Below are positions 38,323 through 47,603 of a stretch of 64,000 nucleotides of DNA, one piece after another. This stretch comes from Bradyrhizobium sp. CCBAU 53338 (GTDB lineage: Bacteria; Pseudomonadota; Alphaproteobacteria; Rhizobiales; Xanthobacteraceae), in the NCBI RefSeq assembly GCF_015291665.1, contig NZ_CP030048.1:5952001-6016000 (forward strand). Direction: 5' to 3'. The notes under the pieces were generated by a model. It had not been told where the DNA came from. It saw only the letters and a list, made by a program, of their open reading frames with translations, and made no database searches. Position numbers and translations under genes: made by a program. How positions within the stretch are numbered: position 1 is the stretch's first letter; each line of letters opens with the position of its first letter.

Positions 38323-41091
38323 CTACTCCGCCGCGTCCCGCATCTCCGCCCGTTCGGCCCGCGCGGCGCAGAACTTGAATTCCGGAATCTTGCCGAACGG
38401 ATCGAGCGCCGGGTTGGTCAACAGGTTCGCGGCCGCTTCGGCGTAGCAGAACGGCATGAACACCATGTTCTCCGGCACGTCGCGGTCGGAGCGCACCTTG
38501 ACCTCGACGGCGCCGCGGCGGGTCTCGAGCCGGATGAAATCGCCCGGCACCAGCTTCTTCTTGCGCATGTCCTTTGGCGACATGAACGCGACCGCCTCCG
38601 GCTCGATCTGGTCGAGCACCTGCGCGCGGCGGGTCATCGACCCGGTGTGCCAGTGTTCGAGCACGCGGCCGGTGGACAAGACCATCGGATATTCGGCGTC
38701 GGGCAGCTCGTCCGGCGGAATGACCTTGGCCGGCACGATCTTGCCGCGGCCGCTCGCGGTCGGAAAGCCCGTGGTGAAGATGATCTCGTTGCCCGGCAGT
38801 AGCGGATCGTCGGCCGGATACGTGACGGCGCCTTCGCGCACCAGCCGCTCCCAGCTGATGTTCTTCAGCGACGGCATCAGCTCGGCCATCTCGGTGTAGA
38901 CGTCGCCCGGGCCGGCATAGTTCCATGGCAGGCCCATGCGCTTGCCGATCTCCTGGATGATCCAGAGATCCTGCCGCGCATCGCCCGGCGGCTTGATCAC
39001 CTGGCGCGCGAGCTGCACGCGGCGATCGGTGTTGGTGAAGGAGCCGTCCTTCTCGGCAAAAGCCGAGGCCGGCAGGATGACGTCGGCGTGGAACGCGGTC
39101 TCGGTGACGAAGAGATCCTGCACCACAAGATGATCGAGCATCGCGAGCGCCTGGCGCGCGTGCTGCAAATCAGGATCGGACATCGCAGGATTTTCACCCT
39201 CGATATACATGCCCGTGATCTCGCCGGCGTGGATCGCGTTCATGATCTCGACCACGGTCAAGCCACGCACGGGATCGAGATCCTGCTGCCAGAGCTTTTC
39301 GAAACTGCCGCGCAGATCATCGCGGCCGACCGGCTGGTAGTCCGGCAGGAACATCGGGATCAGGCCGGCATCCGACGCTCCCTGCACGTTGTTCTGGCCG
39401 CGCAGCGGATGCAGGCCGGTGCCGGGACGGCCGACCTGGCCGGTGATCAGCGCCAGCGCAATCAGGCAGCGCGCATTGTCGGTGCCGTGGACGTGCTGGC
39501 TGATGCCCATGCCCCAGAAGATGATCGACGATTTCGCCCGCGCATAGGTGCGCGCGACCTCGCGCAGCGTCTGCGCCGGGATGCCGCAGATCGCCTCCAT
39601 CTTCTCGGGCGTGAATTCCTTGATCTTCTCCTCGAGGTCTTCGAACCCCTCGGTGTAGCCGGCAATGTACTGGTCGTCGGTCAGGCCTTCGGTGATGATC
39701 GTATTGATCATCGCGTTCAGCATGGCGACGTCGGAGCCGGGCTTGAACTGGAGATGCTCGGTCGCATGACGCGACAGCATCTGCCGGCGCGGGTCCATCA
39801 CGAACAGCTTGGCGCCGTTCTGCTTGACCGCGTTCTTGATGAAGGTCGCGGCGACCGGGTGGTTCACGGTCGGGTTGGCGCCGATCACCCAGATCACTTC
39901 GGCATCCATCGCGGCGGAGAACGGCGCCGACACCGCTCCCGAGCTCAGGCCCTCGAACAGCGCCGCCACCGACGAGGCGTGGCACAGGCGGGTGCAGTGG
40001 TCGACATTGTTCGAGCCGAAGCCGGTGCGCACCAGCTTCTGGAACAGATAGGCCTCTTCGTTCGAACCCTTGGCCGAGCCGAAGCCGGCCAGCGCCTTCA
40101 CGCTCTTCTCGTCGCGGATCTTGACGAGCCCCCTGGCGGCGATGTCGAGCGCTTCGTCCCAGCTCGCCTCGCGGAAATGGGTGAAGGGATTGGCGGGATC
40201 GACCTGATCGTTGGCATCCTTCTTCGCATTCGGCAGCCGCACCAGCGGCTTCGTCAGGCGATGCGGGTGGTGGATGTAGTCGAAGCCGAAGCGGCCCTTC
40301 ACGCAGAGACGATTGTGATTGGCCGGACCATCGCGGCCCTCGGCATAGATCACCTTCTCGTCCTTGACCTCGTAGGTCACCTGGCAACCGACGCCGCAGA
40401 ACGGGCAGAGCGAATCCACCTTCTTGTCCGCGTAGGTCACGCGGGTCTGCTTGTCGTCGAGCATCACGGCCGGCATCAGCGCGCCGGTCGGGCAGGCCTG
40501 CACGCATTCGCCGCAGGCGACGCAGGTGGATTCGCCCATGGGATCGTCGAAGTCGAACACGATCTTGGCGCCGTGGTTGCGGTAGGCCATGCCGATGACG
40601 TCGTTGACCTGGACCTCGCGGCAGGCGCGCACGCAGAGGCCACACTGGATGCAGGCGTCGAGATTGACGCGCATCGCCGGATGGCTGGCATCGGTTGCCC
40701 AGCGCTCGGCGGCGGGGAACCGGCTCTCGGTGACCCCGGTCGTCTCGGCCCAGTGCCAGAATTTCGAATCCGGATCGTGGCTGGTCTCGCGCGCCGGCTG
40801 GTCGGCGACCAGCAGTTCCATCACCATCTTCTGCGCCGACACCGCGCGCGCACTCTCGGTCTTGACCTTCATGCCGACAGACGGCGTGCGCTTGCAGGAC
40901 GCTGCCAGCACGCGCTCGCCCTCGATCTCGACCATGCAGGCGCGGCAATTGCCGTCGGGGCGATAGTCGGGCGCCGGCGAATAGCACAGATGCGGGATCT
41001 CGCGACCCTGACGTTTTGCGACCTGGTAGATCGTCTCGCCGGGCTTGGCCTCGACCTGCTTGCCGTCGAGCTCGAACGTAATCTTCGTCAT
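38323..41091 (-). CDS. fdsA: NAD-dependent formate dehydrogenase, molybdenum catalytic subunit
   Basis: A 922-residue subunit that oxidises formate to CO2. Residues 1-80 hold a 2Fe-2S ferredoxin-like domain (CYSPAPDYRPDGNCRACM). A His/Cys cluster and two 4Fe-4S motifs follow (CIQCGLCVRACREV, CVACGECVQACPTG). A further CPFCGVGCQ motif opens the molybdopterin domain. The likely Mo-ligand Cys lies in DHCTRLCHASSVAAL. The C-terminal domain binds the bis-MGD cofactor (PFCYAEAAANLLTNPALDPF). Its start overlaps fdsB by four bases. Confidence 0.95.
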   Translation of the reverse strand: MTKITFELDGKQVEAKPGETIYQVAKRQGREIPHLCYSPAPDYRPDGNCRACMVEIEGERVLAASCKRTPSVGMKVKTESARAVSAQKMVMELLVADQPARETSHDPDSKFWHWAETTGVTESRFPAAERWATDASHPAMRVNLDACIQCGLCVRACREVQVNDVIGMAYRNHGAKIVFDFDDPMGESTCVACGECVQACPTGALMPAVMLDDKQTRVTYADKKVDSLCPFCGVGCQVTYEVKDEKVIYAEGRDGPANHNRLCVKGRFGFDYIHHPHRLTKPLVRLPNAKKDANDQVDPANPFTHFREASWDEALDIAARGLVKIRDEKSVKALAGFGSAKGSNEEAYLFQKLVRTGFGSNNVDHCTRLCHASSVAALFEGLSSGAVSAPFSAAMDAEVIWVIGANPTVNHPVAATFIKNAVKQNGAKLFVMDPRRQMLSRHATEHLQFKPGSDVAMLNAMINTIITEGLTDDQYIAGYTEGFEDLEEKIKEFTPEKMEAICGIPAQTLREVARTYARAKSSIIFWGMGISQHVHGTDNARCLIALALITGQVGRPGTGLHPLRGQNNVQGASDAGLIPMFLPDYQPVGRDDLRGSFEKLWQQDLDPVRGLTVVEIMNAIHAGEITGMYIEGENPAMSDPDLQHARQALAMLDHLVVQDLFVTETAFHADVILPASAFAEKDGSFTNTDRRVQLARQVIKPPGDARQDLWIIQEIGKRMGLPWNYAGPGDVYTEMAELMPSLKNISWERLVREGAVTYPADDPLLPGNEIIFTTGFPTASGRGKIVPAKVIPPDELPDAEYPMVLSTGRVLEHWHTGSMTRRAQVLDQIEPEAVAFMSPKDMRKKKLVPGDFIRLETRRGAVEVKVRSDRDVPENMVFMPFCYAEAAANLLTNPALDPFGKIPEFKFCAARAERAEMRDAAE

Positions 41092-42797
41092 TCGGCCGCT
41101 TCCTTGAACTCGTCAGGGAAATATTTGATCACGGAGGACAGCGGATTCGATGCCGCCTGTCCGAGCCCGCAGATCGAGGCATCGCGCATCGCCTGGCTCA
41201 ATTCTTCCAGCAGAGCGCGGTTCCAGACCGGCTTCTGCATCAGCTGCGCAGCCTTCTGGGTTCCGACCCGGCACGGCGTGCACTGACCGCAGCTCTCGTC
41301 CTCGAAGAACTTCATCAGGTTGAGTGCCGCCGCGCGCACGCTGTCTTTCTGCGACAGGATCACGATCGCGGCCGATCCGATGAAACAGCCGTATTTCTCC
41401 AGCGTGCCGAAATCGAGTGGGATGTCGTCCATCGATGCCGGCAGGATGCCCCCGGACGCGCCGCCCGGCAGATAAGCGTAGAACTGATGACCGTCGGCCA
41501 TGCCGCCGCAGTATTCGTCGATCAACTCGCGCACGGTGATGCCAGCGGGCGCGAGCTTCATGCCGGGATTTTTCACGCGGCCGGAGACCGAGAAGCTGCG
41601 CAGGCCATGGCGCTCATGGCGGCCGTTGCCCTTCCACCAGTCGGCGCCCTTCTCGACGATGTCGCGCACCCACCACAGCGTCTCGATGTTGTTGATCAGC
41701 GTCGGCAGGCCGAACAGGCCGACCTGGAACGGATAAGGCGGCTTGTGCCGGGGCAGGCCACGCTTGCCCTCGATGCTTTCGAGCAGCGAGGACTCTTCGC
41801 CGCAAATATAGGCGCCGGCGCCGCGACGCATGTGCAGCGTCGGGCCGTCCGCCGGGAGCTTCGTAATCTCGCGCTCGAGAATCTCGCGCGAGGCCGGATA
41901 TTCGTCGCGCAGATAGATGTAGACGTCGGAGGCCTGCACCACATGCGCGCCGATCAGCATGCCCTCGATGAAGCGGTGCGGATCGGTTTCGAGATAATAG
42001 CGGTCCTTGAACGTGCCGGGCTCGCCTTCGTCGCCGTTGATCGCCATCAGGCGCGGGCCGGGTTCACCGAGCACGGCACGCCATTTGCGTCCCGTCGGGA
42101 AGCCGGCGCCGCCGAGGCCGCGCAACGAGGCGTCATCGAGCCCCTTCAGCAGATCGTCGGTCGACAAATCGCCGGAACGTAGGCGAGCCAGCAGCTTGTA
42201 GCCACCGCCCGCGACGTAGGCGTCATAATCGACATATTTCGGCAGATGCGCGTGAGTGTCGCCGGCCTTTGCGGCCGCCAACACATTGGCAACGGTCGCG
42301 TGGTCGACGAAGTTGTGGCCGACTTCCGCGGCAGGCGCGGTGTCGCAACGGCCGACGCAGGGCGCGCGCACGACGCGGATGCCGGGACCCGAAGCGCTCT
42401 GCAGATCCTCGAGCAGTTTCTCGCCGCCGAGCATCGCGCAGGTCAGCGAATCGCAGACGCGGATCGTCAGCGGCGCGATGTCGGGCTCGCCTTCCTTCAC
42501 CACGTCGAAATGCGCGTAGAAGGTTGCGGTCTCGAACACTTCGGCGAAGGCGAGCTTCATCTCGTCGGCGAGCGCCGCCAAATGGGCCGCCGAGATCTGG
42601 TGATATTCGTCCTGGATCAGGTGCAGATATTCGATCAGGAGATCGCGCCGCCTCGGGCGATCGCCGAGCAACTGCTCGATCTCATGCAAGGCGGTCGGAT
42701 CGACCTGACGCCCTTTCGGCGTGGCCTTGGCGCGCCGGCGTCCTTCGCCCGGATGCTCGAATTCCCTGACCTTGTGAACGTCGTCGTTGCTGCTCAT
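41088..42797 (-). CDS. fdsB: formate dehydrogenase NADH-binding subunit, FdsG-FdsB fusion
   Basis: A 569-residue diaphorase subunit. Residues about 30-175 form a thioredoxin-like 2Fe-2S domain of the NuoE/FdsG type (ATFYAHF, CDSLTCAMLGG, APCVGRCDTAP). Residues about 190-565 form the NuoF/FdsB domain with the FMN/NAD region (GLGGAGFPTGRKW, GDEGEPGTFKDR) and a 4Fe-4S site (ESCGQCTPCRVG). In many bacteria these are two genes; here they are one chain. It passes electrons from FdsA to NAD. Confidence 0.94.
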   Translation of the reverse strand: MSSNDDVHKVREFEHPGEGRRRAKATPKGRQVDPTALHEIEQLLGDRPRRRDLLIEYLHLIQDEYHQISAAHLAALADEMKLAFAEVFETATFYAHFDVVKEGEPDIAPLTIRVCDSLTCAMLGGEKLLEDLQSASGPGIRVVRAPCVGRCDTAPAAEVGHNFVDHATVANVLAAAKAGDTHAHLPKYVDYDAYVAGGGYKLLARLRSGDLSTDDLLKGLDDASLRGLGGAGFPTGRKWRAVLGEPGPRLMAINGDEGEPGTFKDRYYLETDPHRFIEGMLIGAHVVQASDVYIYLRDEYPASREILEREITKLPADGPTLHMRRGAGAYICGEESSLLESIEGKRGLPRHKPPYPFQVGLFGLPTLINNIETLWWVRDIVEKGADWWKGNGRHERHGLRSFSVSGRVKNPGMKLAPAGITVRELIDEYCGGMADGHQFYAYLPGGASGGILPASMDDIPLDFGTLEKYGCFIGSAAIVILSQKDSVRAAALNLMKFFEDESCGQCTPCRVGTQKAAQLMQKPVWNRALLEELSQAMRDASICGLGQAASNPLSSVIKYFPDEFKEAAE

Positions 42798-42937
42798 GGA
42801 AACGTCGCGTTCTCCTCAAAAGCGCGATGAACTCAGGTGGAACCACCATCGCGATCCGCCCTCATTTCCAGCCTCGACCACCCGGGAATCGCGTTTCGCG
42901 AGTCCGACGGATCGAGCCTCATCGAACAGACCTTAAT

Positions 42938-42953
42938 CTCTGGTATGCCAGAG
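42938..42953. promoter_or_regulatory. dyad upstream of the formate dehydrogenase operon
   Basis: CTCTGG-TATG-CCAGAG is an inverted repeat about 141 bases upstream of the fdsB start. Its TGGTATGCCA core resembles FadR/GntR-subfamily operators. The cognate regulator is unknown. Confidence 0.45.
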
Positions 42954-42989
42954 GCAAGAGAGAAATTTAGAACGACTCTATAATGCGTT

Positions 42990-43021
42990 AGGGGGCAGGC
43001 AGTCGCCCTGCCATACCCCCT
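42990..43021 (-). terminator. hairpin after the PsiF-like gene
   Basis: A GC-rich imperfect hairpin (AGGGG / CCCCT around GGCAGG / CCTGCC) begins 26 bases past the stop. There is no T run, so the function is uncertain. Confidence 0.35.
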
Positions 43022-43047
43022 CATGCAAGCGCAACGCGGAACCCGCT

Positions 43048-43335
43048 TCAGGTCTTGTCCATGCAATCCTGGATGTAGAACCAGCGATCGTCGCCGATAA
43101 GCCCCTTGGCCTTCACCTCAGCGCGGCACGCCTTCAGCTTCGGCTTGTTGGCGGCCCACTTCGCCTTCATGTCTTTCAGCTTCTGCATGGTCAGCTTGAT
43201 CTTGCCCTGCGGCTTGGCGTCGGTCGTAGCAGCAGGTGCGGGCGTCGCGGGCGCCGCCGTCGCGGTTTGGGCAGACGCGGCGTGCAGGCTTGCTGCCAGC
43301 ATCATGGCGGCAAGGCAGATACGGGTGCGAAGCAT
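43048..43335 (-). CDS. small secreted PsiF-like protein
   Basis: A 95-residue exported protein. It has a signal peptide (MLRTRICLAAMMLAASLHAA, then SAQ), an Ala/Thr/Pro-rich spacer and a C-terminal segment WAANKPKLKACRAEVKAKGL that ends DDRWFYIQDCM. The two-Cys pattern resembles the PsiF repeat. The start at 43335 was chosen for the signal peptide. It lies between formate dehydrogenase and the antiporter, in the same direction as both. Confidence 0.65.
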   Translation of the reverse strand: MLRTRICLAAMMLAASLHAASAQTATAAPATPAPAATTDAKPQGKIKLTMQKLKDMKAKWAANKPKLKACRAEVKAKGLIGDDRWFYIQDCMDKT

Positions 43336-43380
43336 AGGAATCCCCCTAGGTCCCATTTCGATTTGGAAGACAGATGTCGC

Positions 43381-43404
43381 GGGATGCCGAACAGTCGGCA
43401 TCCC
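43381..43404 (-). terminator. terminator of the oxlT-like gene
   Basis: A perfect 10-bp stem GGGATGCCGA / TCGGCATCCC with loop ACAG lies 21 bases past the antiporter stop. Confidence 0.65.
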
Positions 43405-43424
43405 ACAACGATATGGCCTTGCGA

Positions 43425-45077
43425 TCAGAAGATCTGCCACGCGCTCTGGAGCGTCTTGTACACACCCCAAATCAGCGGAACGCCGACGAAGAGCCAGAAC
43501 AACGCAGCCTTGCCATCGAGGCCGCCGGTGCCGATCCCGAACGAGCCCGTCTGGGCCGGCCCCGCGCCAACGTTTGCCGCCTGTACCTTCGCGACGTCAG
43601 CCTCGCTCATGTACCACTTCGAAGCGACCGGCTTGATCAGGTAGTTGCAGATGATACCTGCGATCAGCATCGCGCAGAGAATGTACATGGTGGTGTTGTA
43701 AAGCTGATCACGCGGCACACCCGCCGCGAGCTGGAACTCGCGGATGTAGTTGACCACGACCGGGCCGATAATGCCTGCGGTCGACCATGCCGTCAGCAGC
43801 CGGCCGTGGATGGCGCCGACGAACTGCGTCCCGAACATGTCGGCGAGATAGGCCGGCACCGTCGCGAAGCCGCCGCCATACATCGACAGGATGATGCCGA
43901 AGCCGAGCACGAACAGCAGTTTCGAGCCCATCGCCGCGAAGGTCGGCGCCAGCGCGTAGAGCGCGATACCGAGAATGAAGAACGTATAATAGGTGTTCTT
44001 GCGGCCCATGTAGTCGGACAACGAGGCCCAGAAGAACCGGCCGCCGATGTTGAACAGCGAGAGCAGGCCGGCAAAGCCGGCCGCGATGCCGGCGATGACG
44101 GTCTTCTGATCGGCCGAGAGCTGGCTGAAGGTGAGCTCGGGATGCCCGATCAGCTTGCCGGCGAAGATTTCCTGAAGCATCGGCGAAGCCATACCGATCA
44201 CGCCGATACCGGCAGATACGTTCAAGCACAGCACCCACCAGATCAGCCAGAACTGCGGCGTCTTGTGCGCGTTGTCGAGATGGACGTGATGCTCGGTGAT
44301 CATCGACTTCTTTTCGCTCGGCGGCGTCCAGCCCTCAGGCTTCCAGCCAGCCGGCGTCACGCGATAGGCGAAGGCACCGATCGTCATGAAGATGAAATAG
44401 ACGACGCCCATGACGATGAAGGTCTGCCAGACACCGACGTCGGTCGACGACTTGAAAAAGTTGATCAGCAGATTGGCAAATGGTGCGCCGATCATTGCAC
44501 CACCGCCAAAGCCCATGATGGCCATGCCGGTCGCCATGCCGCGGCGATCGGGGAACCACTTGATCAGCGTCGACACCGGCGAGATGTAGCCGAGGCCGAG
44601 CCCGACGCCGCCGATGACGCCGGCCCCGAGCCACATGATCCAGAGTTGATGGACGTAGACCCCAAGCCCGCCGACCAGGAGCCCGCCGCCCCAACAAAGC
44701 GCGGCAACGAAGCCCGCCTTGCGCGGACCGGCCCGTTCGAGCCAGCCGCCCCAGATCGCGGCGGAGACGCCAAGCAGGACGAAGAACAGCGTGAACATCC
44801 AGCCAAGGCTCGCGACCTTCCAGTCGCAGGTCGTCGTGAACAGTTCCTGCCACAGCGACATATCGGGGCAAGCCTTCGGCGCCGTGAGGCCAATCGCGCG
44901 CGACAACGGCAGCCAGAACACCGAAAAGCCATAGGCCATGCCGATGCAGAGATGGATGCACAGCGCCGCAGGCGGCACCAGCCAGCGATTGAAGCCGGCC
45001 TTCGCTACTGTATGTTCGCGATCGAGAATTCCCGCGCCAGCACCCGAAATGCTCCCAGTGCCCTCAATTGTCGTCAT
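43425..45077 (-). CDS. oxlT: oxalate/formate antiporter (OFA-family MFS)
   Basis: A 550-residue MFS protein with about 12 membrane helices. The OFA family is supported by GLGLGYISPVSTLIKWFPDR and GGRFFWASLSDYMGRKN and by a cytoplasmic loop with WTPPSEKK. The ATG at 45077 follows GGGGAGGA. It would exchange oxalate for formate across the inner membrane, and the formate could be oxidised by FdsAB. No oxalyl-CoA decarboxylase genes are in the window. Confidence 0.9.
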   Translation of the reverse strand: MTTIEGTGSISGAGAGILDREHTVAKAGFNRWLVPPAALCIHLCIGMAYGFSVFWLPLSRAIGLTAPKACPDMSLWQELFTTTCDWKVASLGWMFTLFFVLLGVSAAIWGGWLERAGPRKAGFVAALCWGGGLLVGGLGVYVHQLWIMWLGAGVIGGVGLGLGYISPVSTLIKWFPDRRGMATGMAIMGFGGGAMIGAPFANLLINFFKSSTDVGVWQTFIVMGVVYFIFMTIGAFAYRVTPAGWKPEGWTPPSEKKSMITEHHVHLDNAHKTPQFWLIWWVLCLNVSAGIGVIGMASPMLQEIFAGKLIGHPELTFSQLSADQKTVIAGIAAGFAGLLSLFNIGGRFFWASLSDYMGRKNTYYTFFILGIALYALAPTFAAMGSKLLFVLGFGIILSMYGGGFATVPAYLADMFGTQFVGAIHGRLLTAWSTAGIIGPVVVNYIREFQLAAGVPRDQLYNTTMYILCAMLIAGIICNYLIKPVASKWYMSEADVAKVQAANVGAGPAQTGSFGIGTGGLDGKAALFWLFVGVPLIWGVYKTLQSAWQIF

Positions 45078-45394
45078 GCACTCCTCCCCTGCAGTCGCCC
45101 TTCTGAGCGAGACTGCCGCTACGATCCCGTTCCTCAGCCCATTACGGCGCAGCCGTTGCCCCTGCTGCTCCGCACAATCACCCGACACGCGCCAGGATCG
45201 TCACGCGTGTCTGAAAAGTTAACCCCTCTAACGGGGCTCTATGCCCTATCGATCTGCAGGCTTCGTGCATGGCCTGTTGATCCGGGTATCGCGGACGAGA
45301 CTCAACCTCCGCGCCCACACGGACAAAGTCAATTGGGGCAGAAGCCGTGATCGATGTCGATAGTTAAATGGTCGGTATCCGCGCGGTAACGCGA
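45078..45394. other. 317-base upstream region of the oxlT-like gene
   Basis: It should hold the antiporter promoter and the tusA end. Apart from a weak CCCC/GGGG hairpin (about 45223-45236) I see no gene and no clear operator. Confidence 0.5.
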
Positions 45395-45658
45395 TCAAGA
45401 ACGCAGCGCAGCATTTGCGTTGCCTATCGAGCCATTCGCTTTTTCTATCAAGAACACGATGCGCGCATCGTTGCGCTCGGTTATCTCCACCGTGTCGCCG
45501 GTCTCGCGGATTAGGTTCGGAATATCAATCACCGACAGCGGATCGGTGCAGTGCACTTCGAGCTGATCGCCCGGCTGCAATGGTTTCAGCGCCTTGCGTG
45601 TTTTCAAGGCTGGCAGCGGGCACTTCAGGCCGGTGAGATCAAGCGTCGTTCGGGTCAT
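45395..45658 (-). CDS. tusA: TusA-family sulfurtransferase
   Basis: An 87-residue protein. The catalytic Cys is in the CPxP motif of LTGLKCPLPALKTRKALK. TusA-like proteins carry persulfide sulfur to molybdenum cofactor and thiouridine pathways. It is 45 bases after moeA in the same direction, so it may supply sulfur to FdhD and the formate dehydrogenase cofactor. Confidence 0.93.
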   Translation of the reverse strand: MTRTTLDLTGLKCPLPALKTRKALKPLQPGDQLEVHCTDPLSVIDIPNLIRETGDTVEITERNDARIVFLIEKANGSIGNANAALRS

Positions 45659-45703
45659 GAGCGCAACATGGCGGGAGGGAGCGAGGGCGTCAACGCAGTG
45701 GCT

Positions 45704-46960
45704 TCAGATCAGGCCTGCATAGGACAGGAAACCCACGCTCTCGCCCGGCTCGACGCGCGTGATGTCTTCGCCCAGTTCAATCAGGCCGTCTGTCGCCACC
45801 AATGACGACAGCAGCCCAGCGCCTTCGCGCGGGAACTTGATTGTTTCGAGCGTGCCGTCCCCTGCACGTCGCAAGGACGCGCGCACATATTCGCGGCGGC
45901 CAAGCTTTTTCTTGTAGGCGAACGCGGCGCGCACCGGGATCGGCAACAGCGGTTCCGGCAAACTGCCGGCGAGCGCCAGCACGGTCGGCCGTACCACATG
46001 CACGAAGGTGACAAAGCTTGCGACGGGATTGCCGGGCAGCCCGATCAGCGGCGTGCCGCCAATGATGCCCATCGCCACCGGCCGGCCCGGCTTGATCGCC
46101 ATCCGCCACAGCACGAGCGAGCCGACGCTTTCGACCGCCGCCTTGACGTGGTCCTCCTCGCCGGTCGAGACACCACCCGTGGTCAGGATCAGATCGTGGT
46201 GACCTGCAACCTGCTTCAGACCACTCGCGAGCGCGGCGCGCTCGTCGCGCAATATGCCGAGATCGGAGACTTGGCAACCGAGGCGACGCAGCATCGCCAT
46301 CAGCATGAAACGGTTGGAATCGAACAGCTGCGAGGCCGCGCGCGGCTCGCCCGGCGAGGCCAGTTCGTCGCCAGTGGAAAACACCGCGACACGGATGCGC
46401 CTGACGACGTCGAGTTGCGTCAAGCCAAACGCAGCGGCAAGCGCGACATGCTGCGGACGCAGCCGCTGGCCAGCGCGCAGCGCGACGTGTCCAACGGGAA
46501 TGTCCTCGCCTGCCGGCCGGACATTGGCGCCGGGCTTCAGTCCGGGTGGCAGCACGACCTTGCCTGACGCGTCGAGGCGGACATCTTCCTGCATGAAGAC
46601 GGTCTCGGCACCCGGCGGCATCGGCGCGCCCGTGAAAATGCGCGCGGTGTGGCCCGGCTTGATCGGTGCTTGTGCAAGGCCGCCGGCCTGGATGCGGCCA
46701 TCGAGCGGGAATGCCTGTTCCGCTCTCTGCGGAAGATCGGCATTGCCGACGGCGTAACCGTCGACGGCGGAGTTCGTGAAGGGCGGCAATGGCAGCGGCG
46801 CGGCGACATCGCGCGCCAGCACGCGTCCGTCGGCGTCGGCAAGCGCAACCACCTCGAGATCGGCAATCGCGCTGACGCGCGCCGTGATCAGGCCAACTGC
46901 CTCGTCGACCGACATCATCGGTCCACCGAAGGCAAAGCAATCGTCCGACAATTGTGCCAT
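45704..46960 (-). CDS. moeA: molybdopterin molybdenumtransferase MoeA
   Basis: A 418-residue enzyme that inserts molybdate into adenylylated molybdopterin. All the standard motifs are present: PFTNSAVDGYAV, VFSTGDELASPGEP, TTGGVSTGEEDHV and IKPGRPVAMG followed by GLPGNPVASFV. This is the canonical one of three MoeA paralogues in the window. It is nine bases after mobB. Confidence 0.95.
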   Translation of the reverse strand: MAQLSDDCFAFGGPMMSVDEAVGLITARVSAIADLEVVALADADGRVLARDVAAPLPLPPFTNSAVDGYAVGNADLPQRAEQAFPLDGRIQAGGLAQAPIKPGHTARIFTGAPMPPGAETVFMQEDVRLDASGKVVLPPGLKPGANVRPAGEDIPVGHVALRAGQRLRPQHVALAAAFGLTQLDVVRRIRVAVFSTGDELASPGEPRAASQLFDSNRFMLMAMLRRLGCQVSDLGILRDERAALASGLKQVAGHHDLILTTGGVSTGEEDHVKAAVESVGSLVLWRMAIKPGRPVAMGIIGGTPLIGLPGNPVASFVTFVHVVRPTVLALAGSLPEPLLPIPVRAAFAYKKKLGRREYVRASLRRAGDGTLETIKFPREGAGLLSSLVATDGLIELGEDITRVEPGESVGFLSYAGLI

Positions 46961-46969
46961 CGTGCCTCG

Positions 46970-47497
46970 TCAGCAAATCGCCGTGCTTTTTGCCACCGCT
47001 TCCTCGACTGGCATCGCCACGCGCAGCATCAGGGCCGCCGCAGCCTCGATATCATCGAGATGGACGGTCGGCAGCCGGGTTTCAACCGCAGCATCGGTCG
47101 CAATTCCGACAATGCCGGGATCGTCAGGAAACAGCAGGGGCTTGTCGTTGGCGGCACGATGCACCTCGATCTTGCGATGCGGCTCGCGCTTGAAACCCTC
47201 GACCACGACGAGATCGACCGCGGACAGCTTGCTCAAGAGTTCCGGCAGTTGCGGCTCAGCCGCGCCGCGCAATTCATGCATCAGGGCCCAGCGGTTCGAC
47301 GAGGCCACCAGCACCTCGGCCGCACCGGCCTCACGATGGCGCCAGGAATCCTTGCCGGGAACATCGACGTCGAACTGATGATGCGCATGCTTGATGACGG
47401 AGATGCGCAGGCCCTGCGCGTTGAAATGCGGGATCAGCCGCGTCAACAGCGTGGTCTTGCCCGCCCCGCTCCAGCCTGCAAGGCCGATGACTTTCAT
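46970..47497 (-). CDS. mobB: molybdopterin-guanine dinucleotide biosynthesis protein MobB
   Basis: A 175-residue P-loop GTPase with Walker A GWSGAGKTTLL and later VDLVVVEGFKREPHRKIEV. The start at 47497 (MKVIGLAGW) fits the family. It helps MobA attach GMP to molybdopterin. It heads the mobB-moeA-tusA operon and is divergent from fdhD. Confidence 0.94.
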   Translation of the reverse strand: MKVIGLAGWSGAGKTTLLTRLIPHFNAQGLRISVIKHAHHQFDVDVPGKDSWRHREAGAAEVLVASSNRWALMHELRGAAEPQLPELLSKLSAVDLVVVEGFKREPHRKIEVHRAANDKPLLFPDDPGIVGIATDAAVETRLPTVHLDDIEAAAALMLRVAMPVEEAVAKSTAIC

Positions 47498-47603
47498 CGC
47501 AACTCGATCTCCGCCGGCCGCATCACGCGGCCGGAACCGCTTCTCCTTCGTCCTGCGCATGCTTATATCGGCTTGACCCGAATGTCATGCTAACCTCACC
47601 GCC

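Noticed and set aside
39088..41286. A long open frame antisense to fdsA
   Set aside because: The fdsA frame has complete cofactor motifs; the antisense product has no recognisable domain.
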